From: Cohnella sp. GbtcB17
GTDB lineage: Bacteria; Bacillota; Bacilli; Paenibacillales; Paenibacillaceae
Direction: 5' to 3'
DNA: 64,000 nt
Assembly (NCBI RefSeq): GCF_019091135.1
Contig: NZ_JAGXJW010000004.1
Coordinates: 124,001-188,000 of the forward strand
Part shown: piece after piece, positions 57,601 to 64,000 of the stretch
How positions within the stretch are numbered: position 1 is the stretch's first letter
Layout of the letters: each line of letters starts with the position of its first letter
The notes under the pieces: generated by a model
Database searches by the model: none
What the model saw: the letters and a program-made list of their open reading frames with translations, nothing else
What the model was told of the DNA's origin: nothing
Made by a program: the position numbers and the translations under genes

Positions 57601-58085
57601 ACGCTGCGGTCGACTTGTTCCGCGCGGACGGGACGACGCCCGTTGCCGGAGGCGCGGTCGAGGACGGCATGAAGGTGATTTTGCAATCGACCCAGGGACA
57701 GGAGTCCGTCGTCTATACGGTGAACGTCGAGTCGCCGTTTACGATATCGACCTCCTTCAAGGTGGGCCATAACGGGAATCCCACGGGGCTTGCGCCAGGC
57801 GAGCTGCTCACGGGCATGCTTCAAGCGACGAACAATGGCGCGACAGCGCAGACGGTCACGCTGGTGACGGCGTTGTATGACGCTTCAGGCGAGGACGGAG
57901 CGATGGTCAACTTCTCTTACCGGACGCAGACGCTCGCTGCCGGCGAGACGTCGACGCTGACGGCGGGCTTCAAACTGCCGAACGCAGTAGCCGGATTTAA
58001 AGCGAAGCTGTTCGTCGTGAGCGGCAGCGATTTTCTGGCCCCGACCGGCATTTTAAGCGAGCCGGCCGTGCTGGCCGGAGAGTGA
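54624..58085 (+). CDS. Secreted beta-helix protein with CBM9-like and F5/8C domains
   Basis: 1153 aa. Signal peptide to about residue 34 (VVHA). Right-handed beta-helix from about 36 to 440, paralogous to the 42389 protein (AAVYYVSQS, GDRILLKAGDRWTGETLTLRG in common positions). A jelly-roll region spans about 450-600. A CBM9/DOMON-like domain (about 605-800) starts with KPDIDGEIGAAEWT. An F5/8 type C domain (about 825-950) follows, with DPAMAVDGDDATAW and YRHVRVNM. A C-terminal beta-rich tail of about 190 residues closes the chain. AAGAAGGGG precedes the ATG. It probably acts on an extracellular polysaccharide. Its stop is followed by an SLH protein gene, which could help keep the complex at the surface. 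Confidence 0.8.
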   Translation: MKYARLRPCLLILFAVLLVMQLIGFVFSPAVVHAADAAVYYVSQSEGDDTADGLSEATAWKTLTHVSQKTFQPGDRILLKAGDRWTGETLTLRGSGTPDLPIELSSYGTGDKPLISPQLMDAAAITLHNEEGWRIDGIAMEKAMTGINAEFDGVYDKRSLTFENLDIRDLDDTFNSKPNLYNHFSTGIALKGNGNASTYHLRGLTMKSIVFDNVNTPLFQGAISQYTNTAGFGTNARFKDVTIDGLTATNAKQWGFNFLFMVDASITNISAENVGVLGGTHDGVNPYGIGGIVVANSKNVVFDGVELRNIGKGSQGYDGVGFDFEGGTDASNVTLRNAVIDGIDGAGIMIFDNGGVGGTDGAHVDGAIVRNFGRSPGNSSGGLKFFPNTRSTGTIQNVTVDRGDAQVPFLEGSADGFTLTNMTYVPDALKAEFVELDTATSGDWRSRFGREGYKLEKLEAKLPAYVVLNETSGASPVVLQEATSDRRALTNAQGTLRSAAALVTPEKGGTLAYDLDLKDGLTHRIAFYMADWNREGMKQSVTVEDEAGQVLIEPRTIENFGDGVYYVFDAAGHVVVKVTGAADSKATVSGLFFGSAKATPIMTVGKATAKPDIDGEIGAAEWTAAEPIDMSDETQVAHGDGALIGATETDLTGTVRLMWDSFGLYLAGTVRDNEYFNPYGQGDPLNNNDVIQLTVDPMNRKTSGTADAYIFDFVPTSGTSQSGPAAWYEHWKWGGADYRAGVKVAGKKTTDGYALEAFLPWSALRKNGESFTPGPNMKLGLGVMIGDFRANGQLKGILTNFGQGENTIGDASSYRTALLTEHATASANVSQGKPVIASSNNVPSSDPAMAVDGDDATAWVAANGDLPQSLRVDLGRSYRLSRIEQLYLTNDPWKYTLEGSNDGTDWTMLADRSDNAVQGPSFADDVAGSYRHVRVNMIAGWGNWATMKEFKVLTDESLLISAAYAIDESARTIAGVRYGESVDTFLSRLASVNAAVDLFRADGTTPVAGGAVEDGMKVILQSTQGQESVVYTVNVESPFTISTSFKVGHNGNPTGLAPGELLTGMLQATNNGATAQTVTLVTALYDASGEDGAMVNFSYRTQTLAAGETSTLTAGFKLPNAVAGFKAKLFVVSGSDFLAPTGILSEPAVLAGE

Positions 58086-58147
58086 GCGATACGAACAGAG
58101 ACGCCGGGCGGCATCGATTGCGTCCGGTGCGGAGGAGGACATCGGCT

Positions 58148-59761
58148 ATGAGAAAGTGGATTTTGCTGCTGCTGATCGCGGTGCTGGCCGTTCAGCTCCT
58201 GCCGGCCGGGGCGAACGCGGCCGCGGCCGAGGGAGCGCTGACGGCGAAGATCGATCAGAGCGACCGAACGGTAGTTATCGAAGGCAGGCTTCCTGAAGCC
58301 GGCACCGAGGTTCTGGTCACGGTCACGGACCCGGAAGGCCGAATGGACTACTTTAATCAGAAAAAGACGGACGAAGCAGGCGGCTTTCGCTTCAGCTACG
58401 TCAGCCTTACTGCGACGAAGGGGACTTACCGCGTTCGCGCGATCGGTTCGTCGGCAGGCGGAGGAGCGCCCCTGGAAGCCGAATATACGTATTCGGGCAC
58501 CACGCCGACGAGCGGCGGCGATTCAGGCGCGAATGTCGTTCCCGGCACCGATGATTTTCAAATTCTTTCTGGGGCCGACGGCACGGTTGTCATAACGCCG
58601 AGATGGAGTCGCGATCCGGATAGCAGCGTTTTTTTCGCCGCGATCGGCAGCGAAGCATTAAATCGGGCGATGGCGCTGGCGAAGCCCGATGCAGACGGCG
58701 CGCGCCGCATAACGATCCAGGCAAACGCAGCGGAAGCCGCAAAGGGTTATCGCATCGCGCTCCCGGCGGCGGCCCTTCGTGCGGATTCCAAATCGGCGTT
58801 TATTACGCTGGAAACGCCCGTCGCATCCGTTACGCTCGCTTCGGATATGTTGGACGGAGACGGGGCTTCGGTCGCGGAATTTACGATAGCGGCAGCGAAC
58901 CGCGACGGTTGGAACGAGGCGGCGCGCAACGCCGTCGGCAATCGTCCGGCAGTCGATATAAGCGTGCGGCTCGACGGTAAGGGCGTCGACTGGAGCAACG
59001 TTGCTTCGCCGGTCAAGGCGACGATTCCTTATACGCCAGCGCAGGGGGAAGCGGCAGAGATGCTGATCGTCCGGTACGTCGATGACAGCGGCCGGTCGAT
59101 GCCGGTCCCGAACGGCCGTTACGAGAACGGTGAAGTCCTTTTCCGAACCACGCATCTCAGCACCTATGCCATAGCGTACGGCGGCCAGGCGTTCATCGAT
59201 GTGCCCGCCTCCCATTGGGCGCATAGGGCCGTTGGCGCGTTGGCTGCCAGGGAGATCGTCAAGGGAAGAAGAGACGGCGTCTTCGATCCTGCTGCACCGA
59301 TATCGAGAGCTGAATTCGTAGCGCTGTTGATGAGAACGTTGGAACGCGAGACGAAGGGTGGCGGCAGCGGTTCCGGCGAGGCGCCGCTTTTTAAGGACGT
59401 GAACGCCGGCGCGTATTATGCGGCTGCGCTTCGCGCCGCGGCAGCCGACGGCATCGTAACAGGGGACGGAGACGGCCGCTTTCGTCCGAATGCACAGATC
59501 TCAAGACAGGAGCTGGCCGCGATGGTCTATCGGGCGCTTCTCTTGACGGGGCGGCTTGCCGTGCCGGAGGGGCAGGCAGTGGGCAGCGCCGTTTTCAAAG
59601 ACGCGTCCGATATGGCCGCCTATGCGCGGGAAGGCATCGGCGCGCTGGTCTCCGCCGGCATCCTGCAGGGCAGCGGTCAGTCGTTCCGTCCGATGGCATC
59701 CGCTTCGCGAGCCGAAGCCGCTCAGGTGATGTACAACGTCTGGCTTTCGAACGCTGAATAA
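58148..59761 (+). CDS. S-layer-homology (SLH) domain surface protein
   Basis: 537 aa. Signal peptide (LLPAGANAAAA), an immunoglobulin-like N-terminal domain (about 28-125), a beta-rich middle domain (about 140-355) and three SLH domains to the C-terminus: FIDVPASHWAHRAVGAL, FKDVNAGAYYAAALRAA and FKDASDMAAYAREGIGAL start the three copies. SLH domains bind pyruvylated secondary cell-wall polymer and hold proteins on the envelope. ATG at 58148 follows GGAGGAGGA. The frame is open back to 58082, overlapping the previous gene, so the two are probably one operon. Confidence 0.88.
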   Translation: MRKWILLLLIAVLAVQLLPAGANAAAAEGALTAKIDQSDRTVVIEGRLPEAGTEVLVTVTDPEGRMDYFNQKKTDEAGGFRFSYVSLTATKGTYRVRAIGSSAGGGAPLEAEYTYSGTTPTSGGDSGANVVPGTDDFQILSGADGTVVITPRWSRDPDSSVFFAAIGSEALNRAMALAKPDADGARRITIQANAAEAAKGYRIALPAAALRADSKSAFITLETPVASVTLASDMLDGDGASVAEFTIAAANRDGWNEAARNAVGNRPAVDISVRLDGKGVDWSNVASPVKATIPYTPAQGEAAEMLIVRYVDDSGRSMPVPNGRYENGEVLFRTTHLSTYAIAYGGQAFIDVPASHWAHRAVGALAAREIVKGRRDGVFDPAAPISRAEFVALLMRTLERETKGGGSGSGEAPLFKDVNAGAYYAAALRAAAADGIVTGDGDGRFRPNAQISRQELAAMVYRALLLTGRLAVPEGQAVGSAVFKDASDMAAYAREGIGALVSAGILQGSGQSFRPMASASRAEAAQVMYNVWLSNAE

Positions 59762-59811
59762 GGCAGCTTCAATTGAACGTATAAAATGGCATGCGCTAGA
59801 GCAGAACGCGG

Positions 59812-59835
59812 GAGCCCCCTCCTTTGACGGGGCTC
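59812..59835 (+). terminator. Weak terminator hairpin
   Basis: GAGCCCC / GGGGCTC, a 7-bp stem with a 10-base loop, lies about 50 bp after the SLH gene. The T run is poor. Its right half overlaps the -35 (TTGACG, 59824-59829) of the next gene's promoter. Confidence 0.5.
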
Positions 59836-59863
59836 TTCGCATGTATTAGTATGTATTAGTGAT
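59824..59863 (+). promoter_or_regulatory. Promoter and candidate operator of the AraR-like regulator
   Basis: TTGACG (59824-59829), 17 bp, TAGTAT (59847-59852). ATGTATTAGT is repeated directly at 59841 and 59851, and the second copy extends to ATGTATTAGTGAT (59851-59863). The motif recurs as ATGTACTAGTGAT at 61399-61411 before the metabolic operon. Autoregulation by the encoded repressor is inferred. Confidence 0.55.
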
Positions 59864-59909
59864 TGTTAGTACGTATCAGACGAGAGATTCACGACAAAGG
59901 AGCAGAGGC

Positions 59910-61034
59910 ATGGACGCCGGAAATAAGCTTGTGAAGGGCCCGCTTGCCCTGTACGAACAGATGCGGCTCAAAATCGTCGAGCTGATCGAGGAACGCCGGC
60001 TGCAGCCGCACGATCCGTTGCCTTCGGAGGTCGAGCTGGCCGCCTTGTTCGGCGTGAGCACGAGGACAAGCAAAGAAGCGCTGATCGCGCTCGCCAAGGA
60101 GGGCATCGTCTACCGGATGCCCAGGCGCGGCACGTTCCTGGCCGAGGCGAAGGGCGCTGGCAGTGCAGGCAGCACCGGCGTGCGCCTGAAGCTGGCCGTC
60201 GTGCTGCCTGCGCTTGACGACTATACCGGCAAAATCGTGGAAGCGGCCATTGAGGCAGGCAGCCGCCAGGACGCGGACATCGCTCTTTATATTTCGGGCG
60301 GCGAGCCGGAAAAGGAGGAGGAAATGATCAAGGAAGCGGCCGCGATGCAGGAGATCGGCGGCGTGATCTGGTTTCCCGGCAACCGCAAAGCTTGCAGCAA
60401 CGAGGTGCTCCGGCTTCATCTGGCCAGCTTCCCGATCGTGATCGTCGACCGGGCGTTCCGCGAGATCGATATTCCGAGCGTCTCTCACGACCATTACCAG
60501 GGCGCATACGAGCTGACCTCGTGGCTGATCGACCGGGGACACCGGCATATCGGATTTATCACGGAGGATATCGAGGGCATCATGAGCCGGGAGGAGCGTT
60601 ATCACGGCTATTTGCAGGCGCTGCTGGATCGCGGCATTCCTTTTTCCAAAGCGTTAAGCTACATTTGCGCGGATGCGCCGGATGCGGACGAGGAGAGGAA
60701 GCGATCGGAGCTGCACGCCTTTTTGCTTGAGCATCCCGAGATGAGCGCCGTTTTCTGCGCCAACGATCTGCTCGCCAACCTGACGATCAACACTTGCGTA
60801 CGCGCGGGTATCGACGTGCCCGGCCGGCTGTCGGTCGCGGGATTCACCGACTCGTCCGTCGCGCAGCTATCGGTCGTCCCGATCACGACCGTGCGCAAGC
60901 CGCCCGAGCCGCTGGGCGAAGCCGCCGTCGCGCTGCTCCTGGAGCGGATCCGCCATCCGGAACGGACGCCGCAGCCTGTGAAGCAGCCCACGACGTTGAT
61001 CGTCCGCGAGAGCGTCGCAGAAGTATGCACGTAA
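59910..61034 (+). CDS. AraR-like chimeric repressor (GntR HTH + LacI-type sugar-binding domain)
   Basis: 374 aa. Residues about 8-75 form a GntR winged helix (PLALYEQMRLKIVEL, LPSEVELAALFGVSTRTSKEAL); the rest is a LacI/periplasmic-binding effector domain (LAVVLPALDDYTGKI, GVIWFPGNR, HIGFITEDIEG, AVFCANDLLAN). This chimera is the architecture of AraR, which releases DNA on binding arabinose. ATG at 59910 follows AAAGGAG; the GTG at 59859 is rejected. The last codons GAA-GTA-TGC-ACG-TAA lie in the first copy of a 51-bp tandem repeat. It likely represses itself and the polyol operon at 61456. Confidence 0.87.
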   Translation: MDAGNKLVKGPLALYEQMRLKIVELIEERRLQPHDPLPSEVELAALFGVSTRTSKEALIALAKEGIVYRMPRRGTFLAEAKGAGSAGSTGVRLKLAVVLPALDDYTGKIVEAAIEAGSRQDADIALYISGGEPEKEEEMIKEAAAMQEIGGVIWFPGNRKACSNEVLRLHLASFPIVIVDRAFREIDIPSVSHDHYQGAYELTSWLIDRGHRHIGFITEDIEGIMSREERYHGYLQALLDRGIPFSKALSYICADAPDADEERKRSELHAFLLEHPEMSAVFCANDLLANLTINTCVRAGIDVPGRLSVAGFTDSSVAQLSVVPITTVRKPPEPLGEAAVALLLERIRHPERTPQPVKQPTTLIVRESVAEVCT

Positions 61035-61223
61035 GTCGATACATCGCGGCCCAAGCCGCGCGCCTCACCTGAAGTATGCACGTACGTTGACACTTCCGGC
61101 CTCAAGCCTCGCTCCGCGCCGGAAGTATGCACGTACGTTGACACTTCGGTCCTCAAGCCTCGCGTCGCGCTCGAAGTATGCACGTACGTCGACTACTTTC
61201 CGCCTCAAGTCCCGCTCCCCCGA
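61020..61223. repeat. 51-bp tandem repeat (four copies, first overlaps a stop codon)
   Basis: Copies start at 61020, 61071, 61122 and 61173, exactly 51 bp apart, each opening with GAAGTATGCACGTA. In the middle copies the GAAGT and ACTTC ends can pair around the palindrome ACGTACGT, so each unit can form a hairpin. In copy 1 a C-to-A difference creates the TAA stop of the upstream regulator. Within 61035-61455 this array, the terminator at 61305 and the promoter at 61395 are the only features seen. Confidence 0.88.
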
Positions 61224-61304
61224 CACACATGCTTATCAATCAGCAAGACCGTCGCCCCATTCGTTGCCCTTTTTCAGACCAATCCCAGATAAGAGCTCAG
61301 TCCG

Positions 61305-61344
61305 CAAGCCGCCCCGATGGTTGAATCGGAGCCGGCTTGTTTTT
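61305..61344 (+). terminator. Rho-independent terminator
   Basis: CAAGCCG (61305-61311) pairs with CGGCTTG (61333-61339). The inner arms CCCGAT / ATCGG continue the stem with a bulge, and TTTTT follows. It would end the regulator transcript after it crosses the 51-bp repeat. Confidence 0.75.
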
Positions 61345-61394
61345 GTGATGTCCTCAGTTTACGGCGGCAGCAGCAATTATTTTAAAAAAGGCGG

Positions 61395-61423
61395 TTGTAT
61401 GTACTAGTGATACATAATAGTAT
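61395..61423 (+). promoter_or_regulatory. Promoter and candidate operator of the epimerase-dehydrogenase operon
   Basis: TTGTAT (61395-61400), 17 bp, TAGTAT (61418-61423). The spacer contains ATGTACTAGTGAT, which matches the motif before the regulator gene at 12 of 13 positions, and an inverted TATGTA...TACATA. A repressor bound here would cover the core promoter. Confidence 0.55.
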
Positions 61424-61455
61424 TAATAATAAATAAAAGTATCAGAGGTGATTCA

Positions 61456-62358
61456 GTGAAACCGAATTTGAAGCTGGGCATCAACCTCGGCTTTGCCATC
61501 AACAAGTACGTGGAGCCCGAGGTGTGGTCCCGAATCGCCGCGGAGGAGCTGGGCATTCGAAATGTTCAATTCGTCGCCGACCTGCTAAACGTCTTTTTGC
61601 CGGATGCCATCATTCGCGAGCAAGTCGAACGGATCAACCGCAGCACGCAGCAGTACGGCCTGAACGTGACCAGCACGTTCACCAGCGCTTTTACGCGCGT
61701 CAATCACTTCATGCATCCGGACGCCGAGACGCGCAAGGTATGGCTGGAGTGGTTCAAGAAGTTCGCGCGCGTCTCCGCGGAATTGGGCGCGAAGTCGACC
61801 GGCAGCCACTTCGGCATTCTCACATTCGCCGACTACGACGATCCTGCCCGCAGGGAATATCTCGTCGGCGAAGCGCTCAAAAGCTGGCAGGAGCTGAGCT
61901 GGTACTGCAAGGAGCTGGGCATGGAATACCTGATGTTCGAGCCGATGTCCATTCCGCGCGAGATGGCCAATACGGTCGAAGACACGCGGGAGCTGCTGGC
62001 GCGGCTGAACGAGGATGCAGGCATACCGTTCAAGCTGTGTCTGGACGTCGGTCATGCGCCGCATCCGGACGATCGCGATCCTTACCGCTGGGTCAGAGAG
62101 CTGGGAAGCGTGTCGCCGGTCATTCATATTCAGCAGACGGAAAAGGATCACAGCCGGCACTGGCCCTTTACGGAGGAATACAACCGGCTCGGCATCATCC
62201 ACGGCGAGCCGCTGCTGGCCGCGATCGAGCAATCGGGGGCGACGGAGGCGGAGATCGTCTTCGAGATCTCGCACCGCGAAGCCTGGTCGACGGAGTTTCG
62301 CATCATTGAAGATCACAAGGAGTCCGTCGCGTATTGGCGCCGGTTCATCGCGAAGTGA
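61456..62358 (+). CDS. Sugar-phosphate isomerase/epimerase, resembles EryC (erythrulose-1-phosphate 3-epimerase)
   Basis: 300 aa AP-endonuclease-2-type TIM barrel. GINLGFAINKYVEPEVW, VQFVADLLNVFLP, TSTFTSAFTRVNHFMHPD and SHFGILTFADYDDP closely recall, from memory, the EryC group of D-erythrulose-1-phosphate epimerases. FEPMSIPREMA, CLDVGHAPHPDD and VFEISHRE carry the Glu/Asp/His metal ligands expected in this fold. GTG start preceded by AGAGGTG. It is first in an operon with two zinc dehydrogenases and behind an AraR-like operator. A tetritol or other polyol-phosphate pathway is the best guess; other epimerase activities of this fold remain possible. Confidence 0.65.
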   Translation: MKPNLKLGINLGFAINKYVEPEVWSRIAAEELGIRNVQFVADLLNVFLPDAIIREQVERINRSTQQYGLNVTSTFTSAFTRVNHFMHPDAETRKVWLEWFKKFARVSAELGAKSTGSHFGILTFADYDDPARREYLVGEALKSWQELSWYCKELGMEYLMFEPMSIPREMANTVEDTRELLARLNEDAGIPFKLCLDVGHAPHPDDRDPYRWVRELGSVSPVIHIQQTEKDHSRHWPFTEEYNRLGIIHGEPLLAAIEQSGATEAEIVFEISHREAWSTEFRIIEDHKESVAYWRRFIAK

Positions 62359-62375
62359 AGGAAGGAGCGAGGCAG

Positions 62376-63434
62376 ATGAGAGCGGCCGTGCTTCACGCCG
62401 TCGGCGATCTTCGGATCGAAGAGGTCGAGCGTCCGGCACCACGCAGTGGAGAAGTATTGCTTCAAGTAAAAGCTTGCGGCGTGTGCGGCTCCGACATTCC
62501 CCGCATTTTTACGAAAGGCACCTACAGCTTTCCGACGATTCCGGGACATGAATTTGCCGGAAAAATCGTGGCCGCGGGCGAGGGCGTGGACCCGGTGCTC
62601 GTCGGCCGCAAGGCCGCCGTGTTCCCGCTCATTCCATGCCGCGACTGCGCAGCGTGCGAGATCGGAGAGTTCGCCCAGTGCGAGCGCTACGACTACATGG
62701 GCTCGAGAAGTCACGGCGCATTCGCGGAATATATCGCCGTACCCGCGTGGAACGTCGTTCCGGCGCCGGATAGCCTCACTTATGAGGAGCTCGCGATGAC
62801 TGAGCCGGCAGCGGTCGCCCTGCATGCGCTCAGGCAGGCGGGCATCGAGATCGGCGACCAGGTGCTGATCAGCGGCGCAGGTCCGATCGGCCTGATGCTG
62901 GCCAAGTGGGCGTACGCCTGGGGCGCTTCGAGGGTGCTGCTGTCCGATATCGACCCCGCGAAGCTGGCGTTTGCGCGCTCTTTGGGCTTTGCTGACACGG
63001 TGAATGCAGTTGAGGAAGACGCCGCGGAACAAGTGCTCCGGATCACCGGCCGAGGGGCGGATGTCGCCGTCGAAGGCGCCGGAGCGGGGGCGTCGCTCGA
63101 GGTATGCTTGAAGGCCGCCCGCAGCTTCGGCCGCGTCGTCCTGATGGGCAATCCGGCAGGCGAGATGAAGCTCTCGCAGCAAGGGTACTGGGAGATCTTG
63201 CGCAAGCAATTGACGCTGAAGGGAACCTGGAATTCCGGCTACGCAAGTCTGCCGAAAAACGAATGGAAGCTGGTCGTCGAGGCGATGGCGGCCGGCCGGA
63301 TCGAGCTGCTGCCGCTCGTCACGAATCGCGTGCCGCTTGACGAACTGAACGACGCGTTGGAGATGATGCGGGATCGCAGCGCATTCCATAACAAAGTCAT
63401 GTTTTGCCAGAGCGAGGAGGAGGAGCAGCGATGA
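62376..63434 (+). CDS. Zinc-dependent polyol(-phosphate) dehydrogenase, GatD-like
   Basis: 352 aa MDR enzyme with full zinc sites: catalytic CGVCGSD and GHE, structural-zinc cysteines in CRDCAACEIGEFAQC, and Rossmann motif GAGPIGL. CGSDIPRIF and QCERYDYMGSRSHGAFAEYI are strikingly like galactitol-1-phosphate 5-dehydrogenase. The ATG at 62376 follows AAGGAGCGAG. It lies 17 bp after the epimerase gene and its stop overlaps the next dehydrogenase by 4 bp. It probably oxidises a polyol or its phosphate to the ketose. Confidence 0.85.
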   Translation: MRAAVLHAVGDLRIEEVERPAPRSGEVLLQVKACGVCGSDIPRIFTKGTYSFPTIPGHEFAGKIVAAGEGVDPVLVGRKAAVFPLIPCRDCAACEIGEFAQCERYDYMGSRSHGAFAEYIAVPAWNVVPAPDSLTYEELAMTEPAAVALHALRQAGIEIGDQVLISGAGPIGLMLAKWAYAWGASRVLLSDIDPAKLAFARSLGFADTVNAVEEDAAEQVLRITGRGADVAVEGAGAGASLEVCLKAARSFGRVVLMGNPAGEMKLSQQGYWEILRKQLTLKGTWNSGYASLPKNEWKLVVEAMAAGRIELLPLVTNRVPLDELNDALEMMRDRSAFHNKVMFCQSEEEEQR

Positions 63435-64000
63435 AAGCCGCCGTATTGGAAGCGCTTGAACGAATGACGATCAAGGAAGTGCAGCTGCCGGAGCCGGATG
63501 ACGACAGCATGCTGATGAAGGTGGAGGCCGTCGGGATTTGCGGCTCGGACATTCGCATTTTCCACCACGGCAACAGCCGGGTCGAGCTGCCTCAGACGCT
63601 GGGCCACGAGGCGTCCGGCCGCATCGTGAAGGTCGGCCGCAACGTGACGAAGTTCGCGCCAGGGGACCGCGTATCGCTCGGTGCGGACGTTCCCTGCGGC
63701 GCGTGCGTCTTCTGCGAAGCGGGCATGGGCAACAACTGCCAGATCAACTATGCGCTAGGCTACCAATTCGCGGGCAGCTTCGCCGAATACGTCCTGCTGA
63801 ACAAGACGGTCGTCCATTACGGCCCGATCCACAAGATCGCGGATCATATTACGTACGACGAAGCCGCCCTGGCGGAGCCGCTTGCTTGCGTGCTCAACGG
63901 CCTCGAGCTGTCGAACGTCTCCATTGGGGACACGGTCGTCGTGATCGGCGCCGGACCGATCGGCTGCATGCTGGTCGAAGTGGCGCTTAAGATGGGCGCG
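63431..64000 (+). CDS. Zinc-dependent alcohol/polyol dehydrogenase (cut by the window end)
   Basis: The first 190 codons are present. MDR fold with catalytic CGSDIRIF and GHE, the structural-zinc cysteine lobe (CGACVFCEAGMGNNC) and the start of the Rossmann domain (VIGAGPIGCM). The ATG overlaps the preceding stop as ATGA, so translation is coupled. It differs clearly from the GatD-like neighbour and would act on another polyol in the same pathway. Confidence 0.85.
   Translation, partial: MKAAVLEALERMTIKEVQLPEPDDDSMLMKVEAVGICGSDIRIFHHGNSRVELPQTLGHEASGRIVKVGRNVTKFAPGDRVSLGADVPCGACVFCEAGMGNNCQINYALGYQFAGSFAEYVLLNKTVVHYGPIHKIADHITYDEAALAEPLACVLNGLELSNVSIGDTVVVIGAGPIGCMLVEVALKMGA

Overview
The window looks like chromosome from a Paenibacillaceae-type Firmicute (Paenibacillus or Cohnella relative). 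The evidence is strong AGGAGG-type ribosome binding sites, frequent GTG/TTG starts, lipoprotein solute-binding proteins, YesM/YesN-type two-component pairs, an SLH-domain surface protein and CcpA cre-like sites. No rRNA, tRNA, phage, transposase or CRISPR array was seen. Almost every gene serves carbohydrate capture and breakdown.

Layout. (1) 1-16.7 kb: promoter and perfect cre site, a 1499-aa secreted multidomain hydrolase-like protein, a kinase/regulator pair, an LplABC-type importer, a cytoplasmic GH20 hexosaminidase and a large (alpha/alpha)6-type glycosidase of unknown specificity. The first 12 kb is visibly more AT-rich than what follows. (2) 16.7-26.1 kb: a second YesMN pair divergent from a second importer, a GH172 (DUF2961) enzyme and an orphan solute-binding lipoprotein. 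(3) 26.1-37.5 kb: tatA-tatC, then a dehydrogenase, a GH78-like enzyme, a beta-helix protein with a twin-arginine signal, a third importer and a Gfo/Idh oxidoreductase. The tat operon and the following operon share a duplicated upstream block. (4) 37.6-44.6 kb: two AraC regulators, an SGNH hydrolase, a VOC protein, a WbsX/GH99-like enzyme and a secreted beta-helix protein with a discoidin-like domain. (5) 44.6-45.2 kb: a gene-free array of eight hairpins spaced exactly 72 bp. (6) 45.3-59.8 kb: a third YesMN pair divergent from a fourth importer, a GH106-like protein, a second large beta-helix protein and an SLH surface protein. (7) 59.8-64 kb: an AraR-like GntR/LacI chimera, a 51-bp tandem repeat that contains its stop codon, and an operon with an EryC-like sugar-phosphate epimerase and two zinc polyol dehydrogenases, the last cut by the window edge.

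Working model (inference). Secreted or wall-attached beta-helix and multidomain proteins open plant or microbial glycans outside the cell. Binding lipoproteins and paired permeases import oligosaccharides using a shared ATPase encoded elsewhere. Cytoplasmic GH20, GH78-like, GH106-like and GH172 enzymes finish the breakdown, and each module has its own local regulator. The least ordinary features are the 72-bp hairpin array with compensatory stem changes, the Tat translocase sharing a promoter architecture with its nearby Tat substrate, and an 18-bp block placed identically in front of two YesMN-linked importer operons.
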